From the NCBI GenBank assembly GCA_038503075.1, contig JBCAML010000001.1, positions 3,348,001 to 3,412,000 on the forward strand: DNA of 64,000 nucleotides. The letters run 5' to 3'. The position numbers and the translations under genes are program-made. A model generated the notes under the pieces. The model was not told the DNA's origin. It searched no databases and saw nothing but the letters and a program-made list of their open reading frames with translations. Positions 32,144 through 44,532 of this stretch are shown here, one piece after another (the stretch's first letter is position 1; each line of letters opens with the position of its first letter). Source of the stretch: Gyromitra esculenta. Its lineage: Eukaryota > Ascomycota > Pezizomycetes > Pezizales > Discinaceae.

Positions 32144-33798
32144 TGTAAGACCGGTACTTCTTACCGCACAGGAAATCTCCAAGAAGCTTTAGATAACAAT
32201 CTAGACGCTATAACCTGCCCAGTTGCTATCCTCAACACAATACACAGGCGCAAGTCCTAACTGCTTCTTATGAACCACTGAAAGATAACCATAGGGTTCA
32301 AAGTATGGATCGAGCAAAGTTCCATAAAGAACTTCCAATAGTAAGGTTTAATAACTAACGCTGAAGGGTCCTTGGCCCTAGGTGTAGTTTGAATATCACT
32401 TGCTATGCTTGTTTGGTGTTGTGTTTGTTCGAATATACTCTTCGTCTAACCAATCTGAAAGGACGAGGTCTGTTGTGGACGCGTCGTGACTTTGTGGTTC
32501 GTGTCGCGTGAAGCAACAACAATGTCTCTTGAAGAAATAAAGGGTTCTTTGCATGAAGAAAGTATTTCTTGAAGATGAAACCAATACAGGACCTTGAGAG
32601 TATGAATGAAAGTCGTATACCGCTAAGCTATACAATATAATATTGATAAGGCTTGTTCTTCGTCGCTAATGATCAGGAAGAAGACCCTTCTCAACGGTAG
32701 AACACTGGACTACTTATAGTAGTCAAGCGTCGAATACAAAGGCTATGTAATAACATGAACTAACATGAAGAAATCCCATAGACCCTGAACGCTTTCCTTT
32801 GCTCCTACCCCTCTCATTATCGTATGGCGTGATTGTCGGAATTAACCGGCGACGCAACATATAAGCGAATTGGGGAGGTGTCGATCGAAAGAGTCGGCCA
32901 TTGATGACACAAGGAAACCAAACATCCACTCCGAATCTTATTAATAATCAACCAAGATTAATAATAACCGACATGGTCAGGGATTGAACACTAGTCCATA
33001 TGTGTGCAGCATAAGCGAACTCAAGTCGTTGTAAAGGGGGTAGTCCTACTGCTCTGTAGTGGGGATAGGTATAGGAATACGGCCGTTGCAAATACTAGAA
33101 ATCAGGTTGAGATGTTAAGACTATTTTTGTGCAAAGTACTCAATAATCTTAAGGGCTCTACTCGGTAGTATTCTGTCTGATGAGACTGAGAAGAAGAGCA
33201 ACAGGTGGCGGGGTCATGCACTATCTTTATAGTGCTGCTGACTGGCTGTCCTCTTTCTGTTCTACTCTGCTGGGGGCCTGTCAAGACCCTGAGAACATGC
33301 CAAGATATTGCGGGTGGGGCACCTCAGGATTCAGCTAATAATCACTTTGGTGCTCTCTGGCACTCCTCGGTTGTTCTGTCCAGTTATACTTTCTAGATCC
33401 GCCAGCTGCATGCCATGCCTATGCTGGATGCAGGAATTGGTGCTGATCAGTCTACTGTTGCATGTGAGGTGTCCTGCACTTAATAGATTCCCTATTTCCG
33501 CACCAATGGCTCTGGGCCGCTGGTACATGCACAGATGGATTGGGAACGCCACCACAGGAGCTTCCTGTGTTTGGTATCACCGGAGATATATCATTGGCTC
33601 GTCAGCTAATGTTATTCTCACTGGTTCCACTCCATCAGAACAGCAGGGTAGCAGGTATCCTCTAGCATGTGGTAGCTACACCACACATGCTGATCCTTAC
33701 TACCTCCTGCTTTCCCGGTACTATTATGCTTCACTGCCAGTAACGGTATTGTAGACCGGTTACAGTCGTAACCAACTAAGCTACCAACAGATATAACA
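32144..33798 (-). repeat. LTR-B copy 3, interrupted by LTR-A
   Basis: Starts TGTAAGACC and ends GATATAACA (plus-strand reading). Its R-U5 part matches the other copies; the segment about 32380-32632 is unique, and the distal part (32640-33029 plus 33770-33798) matches the copy at 55854, including the tRNA-like boxes. LTR-A is inserted at 33030-33764. Confidence 0.7.
33030..33764 (-). repeat. Solo LTR-A copy 4
   Basis: TGTAAAGG...GGTTACA with target duplication GTCGT (33025-33029 and 33765-33769), inserted in LTR-B. Confidence 0.9.
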
Positions 33799-34556
33799 AT
33801 CTTTATCAGTCGAGGGCAGCAGGGCGCGAACCATTTCGGGTAAGCTACTTTCGCTCCCTAGAGAATATTAGGAAGAAAGCTGACTCCCAAGCAGTATTTG
33901 TCGGCCTCCTGGAGGCTGGCTAAGACCTACTGTCTCATATGGTGTTATCTGGTTTTACTCTTAGTTAATTTTATACCTTGTCACATCGGCACTAGCAATT
34001 TCTAGTATTAGGAGCTGAATACTTGATCATTTCCATGCCCATAGCATGCTTCTATGGTAACCAATATTTTTGGGGCCTGTGCAATCCCCCTTTACTTTCT
34101 CCTTGGGCTGCTGCCGACCTCTCTCAGTCTGGCCCACACCTCTCCACACAACAAACACCAAATCCTTCCCCTCAACCAAAGCAAAATGGCCACAATCGCA
34201 AGTAAGATATCCAAATCCTTAAGATCCGCATCTCATGTTGCACAGCTTCGGCCCTCCACCAGGTCGAAGAGATCTGTGGGAGATGGCAATGAGAAAGAAT
34301 GGGAGGAAACTGAAAAGGGGGTAGACGAGGAAGACAAAGAGCACGGACTCTTTAGATATTTCAATACGGATGAGAGTGATGAGTATGACTTGCCAGACGT
34401 CCAAAGGCCGGTACCCTCTCTGCAAAAGTCGAACTCAAAACATAGAGAAATGATCCAAGCAAACCTTCTCCGTACATAAATAGTGTATATTACTTCTTTG
34501 AATGATTAGACTCTTTACTAATGAACCAAATGACTGAATCTCAACTTCCACCGACC
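33799..34556. other. Degraded sequence with one short ORF
   Basis: An ORF from ATG 34186 to 34479 (+, 97 residues: Ser/Arg-rich start, acidic middle with EEDKEHGLFRYF) has no recognised domain. It may be the N-terminus of a lost retroelement gag, since solo LTR-C follows at 34557. No other feature is seen. Confidence 0.3.
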
Positions 34557-34932
34557 TTTCATTGATGAAGTCGAGTGATGGGTTAGGGTTCAGTGAATAA
34601 TGTCTTTGTTGTTCAATATCTTTCGGTTAAAGGGTTATCAGTAGGAAAGCGGGGTATTTAAGTGATGGATTTCGGTCGTTCTTGTTGTTTTCCTTTCTTT
34701 CCTTAAGCAACGTTCTCGTTTCACTTCTATTGTATTACTTTGAAATACCATCTCAATTCTACTTCAAAATCCTTGCTGTCGCTGTCCACTTCACTACACT
34801 TATCTCACCTCGAGATAGACCATATGTAGAACTTGTAGAAACTTCGTATCCTCTATCGCTTCCTACCTCATCTAAGTAGCTCTGCTCACCTTCAGGGATA
34901 CTGAAGGGCTTAGCGAGACGGGAACCATGAGA
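34557..34932 (+). repeat. Solo LTR-C, divergent copy
   Basis: Begins TTTCATTG, ends CCATGAGA, flanked by CGACC (34552-34556, 34933-34937). It retains the TATTTAAG box and AAGCAACGTTCTCG. About 376 bp, the most diverged LTR-C here. Confidence 0.85.
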
Positions 34933-34937
34933 CGACC

Positions 34938-36060
34938 TCTCAAAAAGCTATGCCGACTGCTCTTAAGCCGGCAACCAGTCCCAGTGAGCTTCCTGGTATG
35001 CTTGCCTACCGCAATAGAGCCTGAGGTATAGGCACCACACAAGACACCCAACAGCCTATTATATGACTAGCAAAAGCATACATCAGTAACTTTACCTACT
35101 TCGAAGGGCCTTTTCCCGACACAGTCAAAATAGCAAAATGGACACATAAATTGCGGGCGTAAGCTGAAAAGGATATGGTATATTAGCAAGATATGGGTAA
35201 AGTTTGTCTTAATATGGTATGCTGCCGACCTTTCTGAAGCTGGCAACAAAACTGATCAGGTGTTAGATCAAAGCGAGGCATTCAAGCTCACGTTCACAAT
35301 TCCTCTTGCACATAAAGAAGCATGTGATAGATATTTATAATTTGAGGCAGCTGAGCAGGGAGGAGCGAGAGAAGCAAGTCAAGTACCTGTTAGAACATGA
35401 CAGATTCACTTGCCATCCGGATTCATATGAGGTTAGAAGAGCCCTTATCCAGATCTTTGACGACTGCTGACAGGCTGACAGAGTGCAGACACCCGGTTCC
35501 TTGCTCCACAAATCCCGCAGGGAATATATGGGAAGTTCTTTGAGGGCCCAAAATCACTTGGCGGTCTTGATACCTCTTTTCTTGGGAGTATCAACAAAGT
35601 ATTTATTGCAACAACGACTACAATGATATATCACTGCCTTTCTGCCTGGAGGACCAGTGAATACACCAAACTAAAGGATTTTTGCGCTACAAATAGCCAA
35701 TGTAAGTAACAATCAACCTCAGGGAGGCCGGAGCCAAGTGCTCACAATCAAGCAGACACCTGGAACCAGCAGTATAATAGGTTTATAGCAATAGGCGCTG
35801 ATAATCGGGAGATGTTGCTCAAAGATATATGTCGTCAGATCAAACATTTAGTTAGAGAAACCCCTTCTCCCCTCCCCCCCCCAGCCCCAACCGCTGATGT
35901 GATGAAGCTAATACTGTATATATTTAGGGGTAACGTATTTGACAGTGTAACCGCCCATGACCGTGATTCCGACCACACCAGTAGCAACCAAGCGCCTCAA
36001 CCAAAAAAGTCGTTTTCTAAACCGAAGCTCAACACAATGACTCCTAATTAAAAGCTATAT
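34938..36060. other. Degraded repeat sequence, no intact gene
   Basis: Scattered coding-like stretches with many stops (for example 35812-36051, +) and no recognised domain. It is probably an old element flanking the solo LTR-C. Confidence 0.35.
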
Positions 36061-36075
36061 ACAATCACCTATAAA

Positions 36076-38472
36076 TCAATCTTTTTGAGCCTTTTCCCAT
36101 GATTTATTGACCCTTTTGCGGCTTGGAGGTGGTGTGGAACCTTCAGGTACCCCCTCAGAACCCACCATGTGCCCATCCCCCTCATCCTTCTGATCTACCC
36201 CAACCCCATATTCTGGCTCCAAATTATGTACAATAGTCTCTTCAGATACAGTAACGATTTTTTTACCCCTACCCCTGCCTTTAGAAGCTGGGGGTTTCTG
36301 CTTATCCTGCACTTCTTTTAATTTTTTCTTCTCTTTTGTGGCTTCAGCCTTAGCCGCTTTCTTGGCATCGGCGTGCTCCCTGGCCTTTCTAAGTCTAATA
36401 CCTTCTTAAGTAGTAATAACCCTAGCTTTAGTAAGCCATTTGCGGTCTCCAAAATTGGCATTAACCTTTTTTGTTACTGTTTGCCGGAATTTTTTGTAAA
36501 TATGGTCGCCAATTTCCTTCTCTGTAATAGACTGCTGTAAATCCTTGTCTAGCTGCGCAATTAGTGTGCGCAATTTACAGGCCCCTGGCAAAGATCCTGT
36601 AATAAGTGCTAAAGCCTCTTTTGTTGTGGATCTAGCCATGTGGGAGGTGTGGGGGGTGGCGGGGATGATAAATGTTGGTGGGGTTTTGGCGGGCTTGGCG
36701 TGTGGCGTTCTATCAGAGCTAAGCACTCGGCATGGGTCAAAGGGCCACACCCCCGCCGCTTTCCAAGCTGAAAGTATATTAGCTTTGGTATAAGCTAAGC
36801 GTCGAGCAGGAAACAGTAGTCTAAATAATATTAATAATGTTAGCACCTGCATAATGCGGCTTGATATGCGGCTTTCATGGATTAAGGATTGGGTACAGGG
36901 ATAGGTTTCGGTTTGATGGTTGTTATGGGTTTCGGGTTTTGTGATGGATAATGTCTTTGTATTTCGGTTGTTTTCTGGTATTGGGTTTTGTATGGGAAAG
37001 TGGGGTATTTAAGCGATGGATATTGTTCGCTCTTGGTCTTCTTCTTCTTCTTTCCTTAAGCAACGTTCTCGTTTACCTTCTCCTGTATTGATCAGAATAC
37101 TATCTCGGTTCTACCTCAGAACCCTCACTGTCGCTGTTACTCTCACGCTGCACTTAACTCTCCTTGAGTTAGACCCTACATAGAACTTGTAGAAACATCA
37201 CACACCTCAAACATGTCGGGACTTCGTTTAAGTAGCACTGCTCACCTTCAGGGATACTGAAGGGCTTAACGAAGAACTGAACTGTGAGAGCGGCAGGGGT
37301 GGGTATAATTTACCCTAAAAACTGCCCCTTATTGATGCCTTAATTCCCACTAGCCATATGTTTATCTAGCTGATTACTATAGTGCTGTTGCAGGGGACTA
37401 AAAAGACTCACATCCAGGGGTTGTAAGAGGTGTGTGAAGTGTGGAGGTAGACAAAAGGGGACGATTTTATGCGCCAAGCAATAATCGAAAAACTCCCAAG
37501 TTACATGAGAAGCATGCCCATCCATAATAAGTAGCCTCCATTTACCAGCCGCCCTATATGGCTAATTAGTATTGTAAATGTATACTAGTAGGAATAACTT
37601 ACCGTTTTGAGGTATACTTCTCAAAATTTTTGGATAACCACTCCATACCCAAAAAAGAATCAGTCCACCCCTTGGGGGAGTAACTGAATGTAGCCACATC
37701 TTGGCGTTTTATCCCCGCATACCATCCCTTATAGTGGCCTGCCCCTTTGTTAATTACCATAAAGGGTAGTGCAACCCCAGCAGCAGATATGCCTTCAATA
37801 ACTGTCACCCATTCCCGGTTACCACTATGTGTAAGTCGTGGATTTTTGCGACCTCTTCTGCATATAACTTTGCATTTAGAAGCTATATCCATCATAAATC
37901 CCTTTTCATCCATATTGTATGTGTTCTTTGGCAGTATGTTATACAGTTGTATAACCTCTTTAAGTTAAAATATGGGTCAGGTCATGGTGTAACTGTTGGC
38001 GGGGGGGACTAATTAATACCTTATCAAAATAGTCTTTGAGTAGCTCTGGGTTATCCGCATATGCGTGCTGCCGCTCCAAACGCATTGTGAACCGTGACGC
38101 GACTTCTGGATTGCGGTCTAAGAACCGCCCTAACCAGTGCGTCCCTAGTTTATGCCCGCTGTGCCGCTTTTTTACCAGGTAGGCGGCCATCTCTTTAACT
38201 AGGCCCAATTGAAGTGGAAATCCCCAGTCATCCATGCGTTCACACCACTGTACAATTGTTTTTTCTTCCTGTTCTGTAAGCAACTGCTGCTCCCGGTGGC
38301 TTTCTCTGCGATTTTGGGCCCCATGGAGGCAGTCTCTCAGGGTGGAGTAGGGGATACTTAATTTCTCGGCAGACTGTCTCATTGACAGCTCTTTGGAGTT
38401 TTGGTAATGCTCTATGGCCATTTTAATGTGTTCCTCCCGCTCCTCCTTTTGCCTGCCCTTCAAGCGACCCAT
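36076..38472 (-). pseudogene. pogo/Tigger-like (DDE_1) transposase, interrupted by solo LTR-C
   Basis: From 38472 leftwards: a psq/CENP-B-type DNA-binding region (SMRQSAEKLSIPYSTLRDCL; GTHWLGRFLDRNPEV), then DDE_1 catalytic pieces (MDEKGFMMDIASK, HSGNREWVTVIEGISAAG, MDGHASHVTWEFFDYC, LPPHFTHLLQPLDV), then a tail with LAYTKANILSAWKAAGVWPF and a Lys-rich end at 36076. Frames change near 37950 and 37590, a stop follows SGN at 37340, and solo LTR-C occupies 36873-37289. The protein would have bound terminal repeats and catalysed cut-and-paste; the copy is dead. I could not define its terminal repeats. Confidence 0.8.
36873..37289 (+). repeat. Solo LTR-C with perfect target duplication
   Basis: 417 bp starting TTTCATGG and ending CTGTGAGA, flanked on both sides by GCGGC (36868-36872, 37290-37294). 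This is the cleanest evidence for the true ends of LTR-C. The TATTTAAG box is near 37010 and AAGCAACGTTCTCG near 37059. Confidence 0.92.
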
Positions 38473-38510
38473 TTTGATGCTTGTTGTATGTGGTTTACTC
38501 TCTCGCTACC

Positions 38511-38920
38511 TCTCACGGTTAGGTTCCTCGTTAAGCCCTTCAGTATCCCTGAAGGTGAGCAGTGCTACTTAAGCGAGGTACTAACACGTTCGAGGAGTGC
38601 AGTGTTTCTACAAGTTCTACGAGGGGTCTACCTCAAGGCGAGGTAAGTGCAGCGGAGTGGGCAGCGACAGCGAGGGTTCTGAGGTAGAACCAAGATAGTA
38701 TTTCGACTATTACAGGAGAAGGTAAACGAGAACATTGCTTAAGGAAAGAAGAAGAAGAAGACCAAGAGCGAACAAAATCCATCGTTTAAATACCCCGCTT
38801 TTCCCATCAAATCGATAACCGACAACAACCGAAATACAATAACATTGTGCCACAACCTTTAAGTCCATGTCAACCCTCTAACCGAAACCTAACCCTATAC
38901 CCGATTCTTAATCCGTGAAA
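38511..38920 (-). repeat. LTR-C, 3' LTR of gypsy G1
   Basis: 410 bp, plus-strand TCTCACGG...CCGTGAAA. It follows the pol end and purine tract of G1; the pol stop codon lies 13 bases inside the LTR. Confidence 0.9.
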
Positions 38921-41900
38921 GTAGCCCCTCCTCTCAAACGTGAGCTCCTGCGAACCTTAGGACTAGTAGTAGCTGCCGTGGTCAAGAATATATCGAGAGA
39001 GACAGTATCCTGAAGATCTTCCGCGGGTTCCCAGGTCGGGTGAGCATAGCCAGTCCACTCGACAAGGTATTGTTGTTGTCCACGATGTATCCGTTGTTCG
39101 AGGATTTTCTCAATGAAATATTCCTCCTGTTCGTTAACAACAATCGGAGAGGGAGGAAGTATAACTTGTCCTGGAAGAGGGTCGAGGGCAGCAGGCTTAA
39201 GAAGCGATACATGAAAGACAGGGTGATACTTGACTGAAGGTGGAAGATCAATCTCATATGCGAAGGGGGATACTATCTTTTTTACCGGATAGGGTCCCAT
39301 CCATTTCCAGTCGTGTTTCCGGGCATTACGAACCGTCCGGATATTTTTCATTGATACAAATACCTGGTCGTCGACTTGATAAGCGGGGGCAGGAGTTCGG
39401 TGTTTATTAGTGGAGGTTTCCTGGATGTCTTGGGCTGTCTGGATTTGTACTCTGAGGTGATCGTACAAGTTTTGCATTGTAGTTGCGAAGGTCGAGGAAT
39501 CTAGACTTTGGGCAAGAGTCGTTGAAGGAATGATAGAAGTATCAAAACGAGGATGGTAACCATAGTTCGCAAAGAAAGGCGAGACTTTGGTACTAGCTGA
39601 TTCCTGGTTATTAGCAGAGAATTCTGCCATAGGTAACCATTTACTCCAGTCTCCTTGTTGATAGGACACATAGGAGCACAGGTATTGTTCCATAACCGCG
39701 TTCAATCGTTCCGTTTGTCCATCGGTCTCCGGATGAAACGCGGTAGACATTCGGGCTTGAATTCCTAAGCGTTTGCAAAGCTCTTTCCAGAAGTGGGCTG
39801 TAAACTGTGTGCCTCGGTCGGAAGTGACGTACGTGGGTAACCCATGAAGTTTCCAGACGTGTTGAAGGTATAAATCAGCGACGTCTCGTAAATTGACCAT
39901 GGTATTACAAGGGATAAGATGACGCATTTTCGATAGGCGATCTACGATGACTAGAATAGCATCGTATCCCTTGGATTCTGGGAGGCCTGTGACAAAATCC
40001 ATTGAGATCTCTTGCCAGGGACGATTTGGAATAGGCAACGGGCGGAGAACTCCTTGCGTACGCTGGGTAACCGGTTTTGCTTTTTGACATATATGGCAAT
40101 TACGCACATAGCGACCGATAGAGTCTCTCATCTTTGGCCAGTAAAAACTTCTACTTATTAGTTCGAAGGTTTTATCTCGTCCAGAATGTCCTGTGGCAGG
40201 GGTGTCGTGATGTCTTCTGATAAGCTCTAGGCGAAGAGGATCAAAGTCGGGCACATAGAGCTTTCCTCGATAACATAGCCGGCTATTTTCCTCCGTACAC
40301 TCACTTAGAGTAATTTCCTTTGATTGTCGGTCCTTGTTCTTCAGTGTCAGGAGTATCTTTTCCGGGAACTTGTCAGCGATGTATCCTTCTAGAAAGAGTT
40401 TTTTTAGGGGGGCGTCCAGTTCAGCGGCTTCATTTGGTAAAGAAGCCGACAACAAACTTAGCTTAGGGTCAATGTTCTCCTTCTTTAGCACCACTTGGCT
40501 CTGATGTGCTAGCCGTTCATCCCCTTCCTTGGGGAGATCTCCTGATCTCCTGGTCAACGCATCCGGTTTTCCTCCTTGACTTCCTGGTCTATAAGTGATC
40601 ACGAAATCAAAGCGTGATAGGTATTCAGCCCATCTGGCTTGGCGACGGTTGAGTTGTTTGGTACTCATGAAGTACTCAAGGTTTTTGTGGTCACTGATGA
40701 CGTCGATCGGATGTTTTGAGCCCTCAAGTTCCGGACGCCATTCTTCGAAGACTCGGATGATGGCAAGTAATTCTTTGTCGTAGATTTCATAGTTGCACTC
40801 TGCAGGTGAGTGTTTCTTGGAAAAGAAGGCTACGGGGTGTAGAACTCCTGCGTCATCGTATTGGGATAGGACACCTCCTGATACGAAGTCTGAAGCGTCG
40901 GTTTCCACAATGATTTTTTTATCAGGGTCAAAGTGGATGAGGATGGGAGCGGTGGTGAAGGCATGTTTTAAATTTTCGAAGGCAATGTCGGCTTCGACAG
41001 TCCATTCGAAGTTAATTCCCTTTCTTGTGAGAGCAGTAAGGGGTGAAGCGAGTTTAGAAAACCCCAAGATTAACCGATGGTAAAAGTTAGCAAATCCTAG
41101 GAACGCCTGGACATCTTTGACACTCTTTGGAGTCCCCCATTCTCTGACGGCCCTTAACTTCTCTTCGTCCATCTTGATGCCATCAGGGGTGAGGATCAAG
41201 CCTAGATATTTAGTAGTTTGTACTTCGAACTCACATTTCTCCGGTTTGAGAAGGATGTTATTGTTCTTGAGTGTCTGTAGAACCTTCCGAACATGAGTTT
41301 GGTGTTCCGCGAAGGTGTCACTGTAGATGAGAATGTCATCTAGGTACGCAGTACAAAAGATGTCTAGGTATTCAGTGAGGCAGTCATTTACAAAGCGTTG
41401 GAAGGTACCGGGGGCGTTGGTTAGCCCAAAGGGCATGACCTGGTATTCGTAGAGACCATACCGGGTTCGGAAAGCGGTTTTCCATTCCTCTCCTTCGGCG
41501 ATTCGAATCTGGTGATAACCGTCGCGAAGGTCGAGTTTGGTGTACCATTGAGCCTTCGCTAATCTATCAAGGGTTTCTCATATAAGGGGAGAGGTGTATC
41601 GATCCTTGACTGTGATGGCGTTTAGGCCTCTATAGTCAACACATAATCGGAGGGAGCCATCCGCCTTTTTTACGAAGAGTACAGGGGAGCCGGTGGGAGA
41701 GGAACTGGCGCGAATAAAACCTTTCTCTAGGTTGTCCTCGATGTATTTCTTGAGGACGATAAGTTCCTCTCTTTACATCCCATAGCGTGGTCCGAATGGT
41801 GCATCCTTCCCCTCCATCAGTTGTATTTTGTGATCGTAGGGGCGGCTTGGGGGTAGTCCTTGCGCATTTGCTTTATCGAACATGTCCAAAAAGTCGTGAT

Positions 41901-42815
41901 ACTCAGCTGGGATCCTTGACTTCCATTCTTCCTTCGTAATTTCGTTGTCTATGAGCTTGTTTATCTCATAAAGGGACATGGCATAGGCTTGGTGGGTGCG
42001 CTTCCTAGTAAGGGTCCTAAAGCTGGCAGCGCCAATAAAGGACATATTTATTTTAGAGGGAGCGGGAATTGATGGGGAGATGACGATGGGGGAGTGAGGG
42101 GCACAGTGTGTGGTGCAGAGTTTAGAGTTAAACTCAATGCGTTTGTTAGCAAAATGGAGGTGCACATCGTGATGTTTCATCCACGGTATGCCTAGCACTA
42201 GGGGGTAGTGGCCTAGTTGAGTCACAAAGCAGGGGGCTTGTTCTCGGTGGTTTTGGATGGATAAGTTGAGGTTAGCGATGTGGGTAATGTTTCCGGAGGC
42301 GACGGGTCGGCCATCGATAACTTCAAGTTGACGGGGTACTCTTAACGGGGAAAGGGGTAAGGAATGGTGACTCGCGAACTTCTGGTCAATAAATGCAAAT
42401 CCAGAGGCTCCGGTGCTAGTAAAGCGTGTGTTTTTATGATTTTATTGCTATGGGAAATATTGCACGACACTACAAAATGTTCCCCATCCAACTGATCCTC
42501 CACGCTTATACCAGAAACCGAAATCCCAGAAATCGAAAATGCAGATAAAGGTAAGAAATTTTGAACCAAGGTAGGGTCACTAATCGACCTTGGTTGTACT
42601 AGTGTAAAGACCCGTTGGCTGAGTCTGCTGATTCTAACGCAAAGAATTGAGGTGGAAGAGGTGGTGGCGGCAAGGAGGAAGCGGGGGGTGTACGTGGGGC
42701 TGGTGGTGCGGTGAGTGCTCCCCTCATAGTGGGTTTTTTGGGAGCAGAGGGGCAATTGGCGTAGGAGTGATCCGGGGCTGCGCAAAACATGCATTTCCCA
42801 GTGGAACGACGCCAC
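38908..42815 (-). pseudogene. G1 gypsy chromovirus pol (protease, RT, RNase H, integrase, chromodomain)
   Basis: Read leftwards: a protease whose DTGAS site is destroyed by a one-base loss near 42415, an RT N-terminus with stops at 41774-41776 (TAA) and 41578-41580 (TGA), then an 842-codon open frame. That frame has the RT core ([11 protein letters not shown]), RNase H (VETDASDFVSGGVLSQYD, YEIYDKELLAI), the integrase zinc region (HxxxxH...CHICQKAK), the integrase core (ISMDFVTGLP, TSDRGTQFTAHFW, HPETDGQTERLN), the GPY-type region (WKWMGPYPVKKIV) and a chromodomain (QQYLVEWTGYAHPTWEP). Pol lies in the -1 frame relative to gag with about 217 nt of overlap. The 842-codon stretch could look like a gene but is only the intact half of a dead pol. 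Confidence 0.92.
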
Positions 42816-43921
42816 TGTTTCTCTTCCTCCGAAAGCTTTCTTCTTCCATTGACCATTGTGTATCGTTGGTCCTGAGGGGGGCGAGAGGTGTTGCTGGTGC
42901 GACCAAAAGATAGGTCCATGGGGGCTAGTCCTCCTGGGGTGAAGGAGGAGGCAGGAGTGAAGGCGGCAGGGGCGCTGAATTGGCCCATACCATCGCGAGC
43001 ATTCCCTCGTTTCTCTGCTTTCCGGGCTCGGATACGATTATCCAGCCGGGTGAGGGTGATAATCATTTCTGGGAGTGCGGCAGGGGCAATGGGGGCGAAG
43101 ACCATTGCTTCTTTCAGTTCCTCCGACATGCCATGTTCCAGGGCGTCCATTTTCGAGTTCTCGTCGAAGTTTAACTGGCCCATGATCCTTTGGAAGTCGG
43201 CTAGATAGGCGGAGAAATCACGTTTTCCTTGACGGAGTTGGTGGAGTTCTCGCCGAGCAGTGCCAGTTGGGTCTGGGTCTCCAAAGGCAGTCTCCAAGGC
43301 GGTGATGAGTTATTCCGCACTGTTCCAAGTGGTGAGGCCTGAGGGGAGAACTGTGTGGCGGACCTGTTCCAAGGCTGCTCCTTCCAGTCGATTGATAGTA
43401 TAAAGTATCATTGTGGTCTCATTGGCAAAGCAGTCTCAATTAATGGTTAACTTAGAACGTAGTTGGAGTATGAAGCCGGGGAGTTTTGCTCGGGATCCGT
43501 CGAACTTCTCTGGGTCCAGCATGCGTTCTGAGCGGTGGGTGTTTGACTGTGGGGGTGGGGTAGCTGTAAGGTTGGGTGGAGCTGAAAGCGCTTGGGTGGC
43601 GGATCGAGCCTCATTCCGTTCTTGTCGTAGTCGGGCAATTAGGCTAGCAGCTTCAGTGACCCGTTGATCTTGTTCTGTAGCATGACGGAGGGCATTGTCG
43701 GTTTGGATCTGGGCGGTGTTGAGCTTTATCTCTAGCTCCTGTGTCCCTTCTTGTAGGACGTCCACCTGATCCTCGAGAGCCTGGTTGAGTTCCCGGAGTC
43801 GATTATATAACTCGACGGGGTCGTTTCTATAGGCTTGGGCAAATGCTTCCTTTGTGGGGAAGCGTGGTGTGGCGACAGCGGCTCCTTCAGAGGAGGATGC
43901 GGCGGGGGCGGGGGAGCTCAT
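42599..43921 (-). pseudogene. G1 gypsy gag
   Basis: ATG at 43921, N-terminal coiled coil (VELYNRLRELNQALEDQVDVL), capsid region (LHQLRQGKRDFSAYLADF, MGQLNFDENSKMDALEHG), then zinc knuckle CMFCAAPDHSYANC (CX2CX4HX4C) and a Pro-rich end. Stops at 43436-43438 (TGA, where G2 has Arg) and 43310-43312 (TAA). The frameshift heptamer seen in G2 is changed here to TTTACAC. Confidence 0.88.
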
Positions 43922-44106
43922 GATCTCGGTTTGTCGCACGGAAGGGAGTTGGTGCGTAGGTAGTGTTGGTCGAGCCACTCAGGGGTGACTTCAGTGATAG
44001 TTTGAGGTCTTCGGGGTGTTAGGCAGGGGAAAACTTGTAGGATGGATTGGCGAATCCAAGTAACAAGTTCCATAAAGGGGCGTCGAAGTAGGAGGTGTAG
44101 AGGAGG

Positions 44107-44117
44107 AAGCAACGTAA
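44107..44117 (-). promoter_or_regulatory. Candidate self-priming primer-binding site of G1
   Basis: Minus-strand TTACGTTGCTT directly follows the LTR end. Nine bases (ACGTTGCTT) are complementary to AAGCAACGT inside the LTR (44341-44349), about 50-70 bases after a TATTTAA box, the arrangement of Tf1/sushi-type self-priming elements. No match to a tRNA 3' end is evident. Confidence 0.5.
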
Positions 44118-44532
44118 TCTCACGGTTTGATCCCTCGTTAAGCCCTTCAGTATCCCTGAAGGTGAGCAGTGCTACTTAAGCGAGAGGCCAAGCGACAAGA
44201 ATCACGATGTTTCTACAGGTCCTACGTGGGTCTAACTCAAAGCGAGTTAAGTGTAAAGAGTTTCACAGTGACGGCGACCGCGAGGATTCTGAGGTAGAAT
44301 CGAGGTAGTATTAAAACAATACAGTAGATGTAAAGTAAGAACGTTGCTTAAGGAAAGAGAAGAAAAGAGACAAAGAATAACCACGATCTGTCCTTTAAAT
44401 ACCCCGCTTTTTTCCTCCTCAAACCGATAGCCGATGACAACCGAAATACAATAACATTATACAACAATCTCCAAACCCATAACAACCGTCTAACCTAGAC
44501 GTAACCCTATACCCAATCCTTAATCCGTGAAA
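44118..44532 (-). repeat. LTR-C shared between G1 (5') and G2 (3' side)
   Basis: 415 bp. On the right it meets the truncated pol of G2; on the left it precedes the leader and gag of G1. It lacks matching target duplications at its outer edges, so it is a shared middle LTR or a junction made by recombination or deletion. Confidence 0.88.

Noticed and set aside
33308..33754. 148-codon frame repeated in several LTR-A copies (also 29935-30381, 19700-20293)
   Set aside because: It lies wholly inside the LTR, has no domain, and is conserved only because the LTR copies are related.
38908..41436. 842-codon open frame as a possible host gene
   Set aside because: It is the RT-to-chromodomain part of gypsy G1 with disabling stops just upstream and LTRs on both sides.
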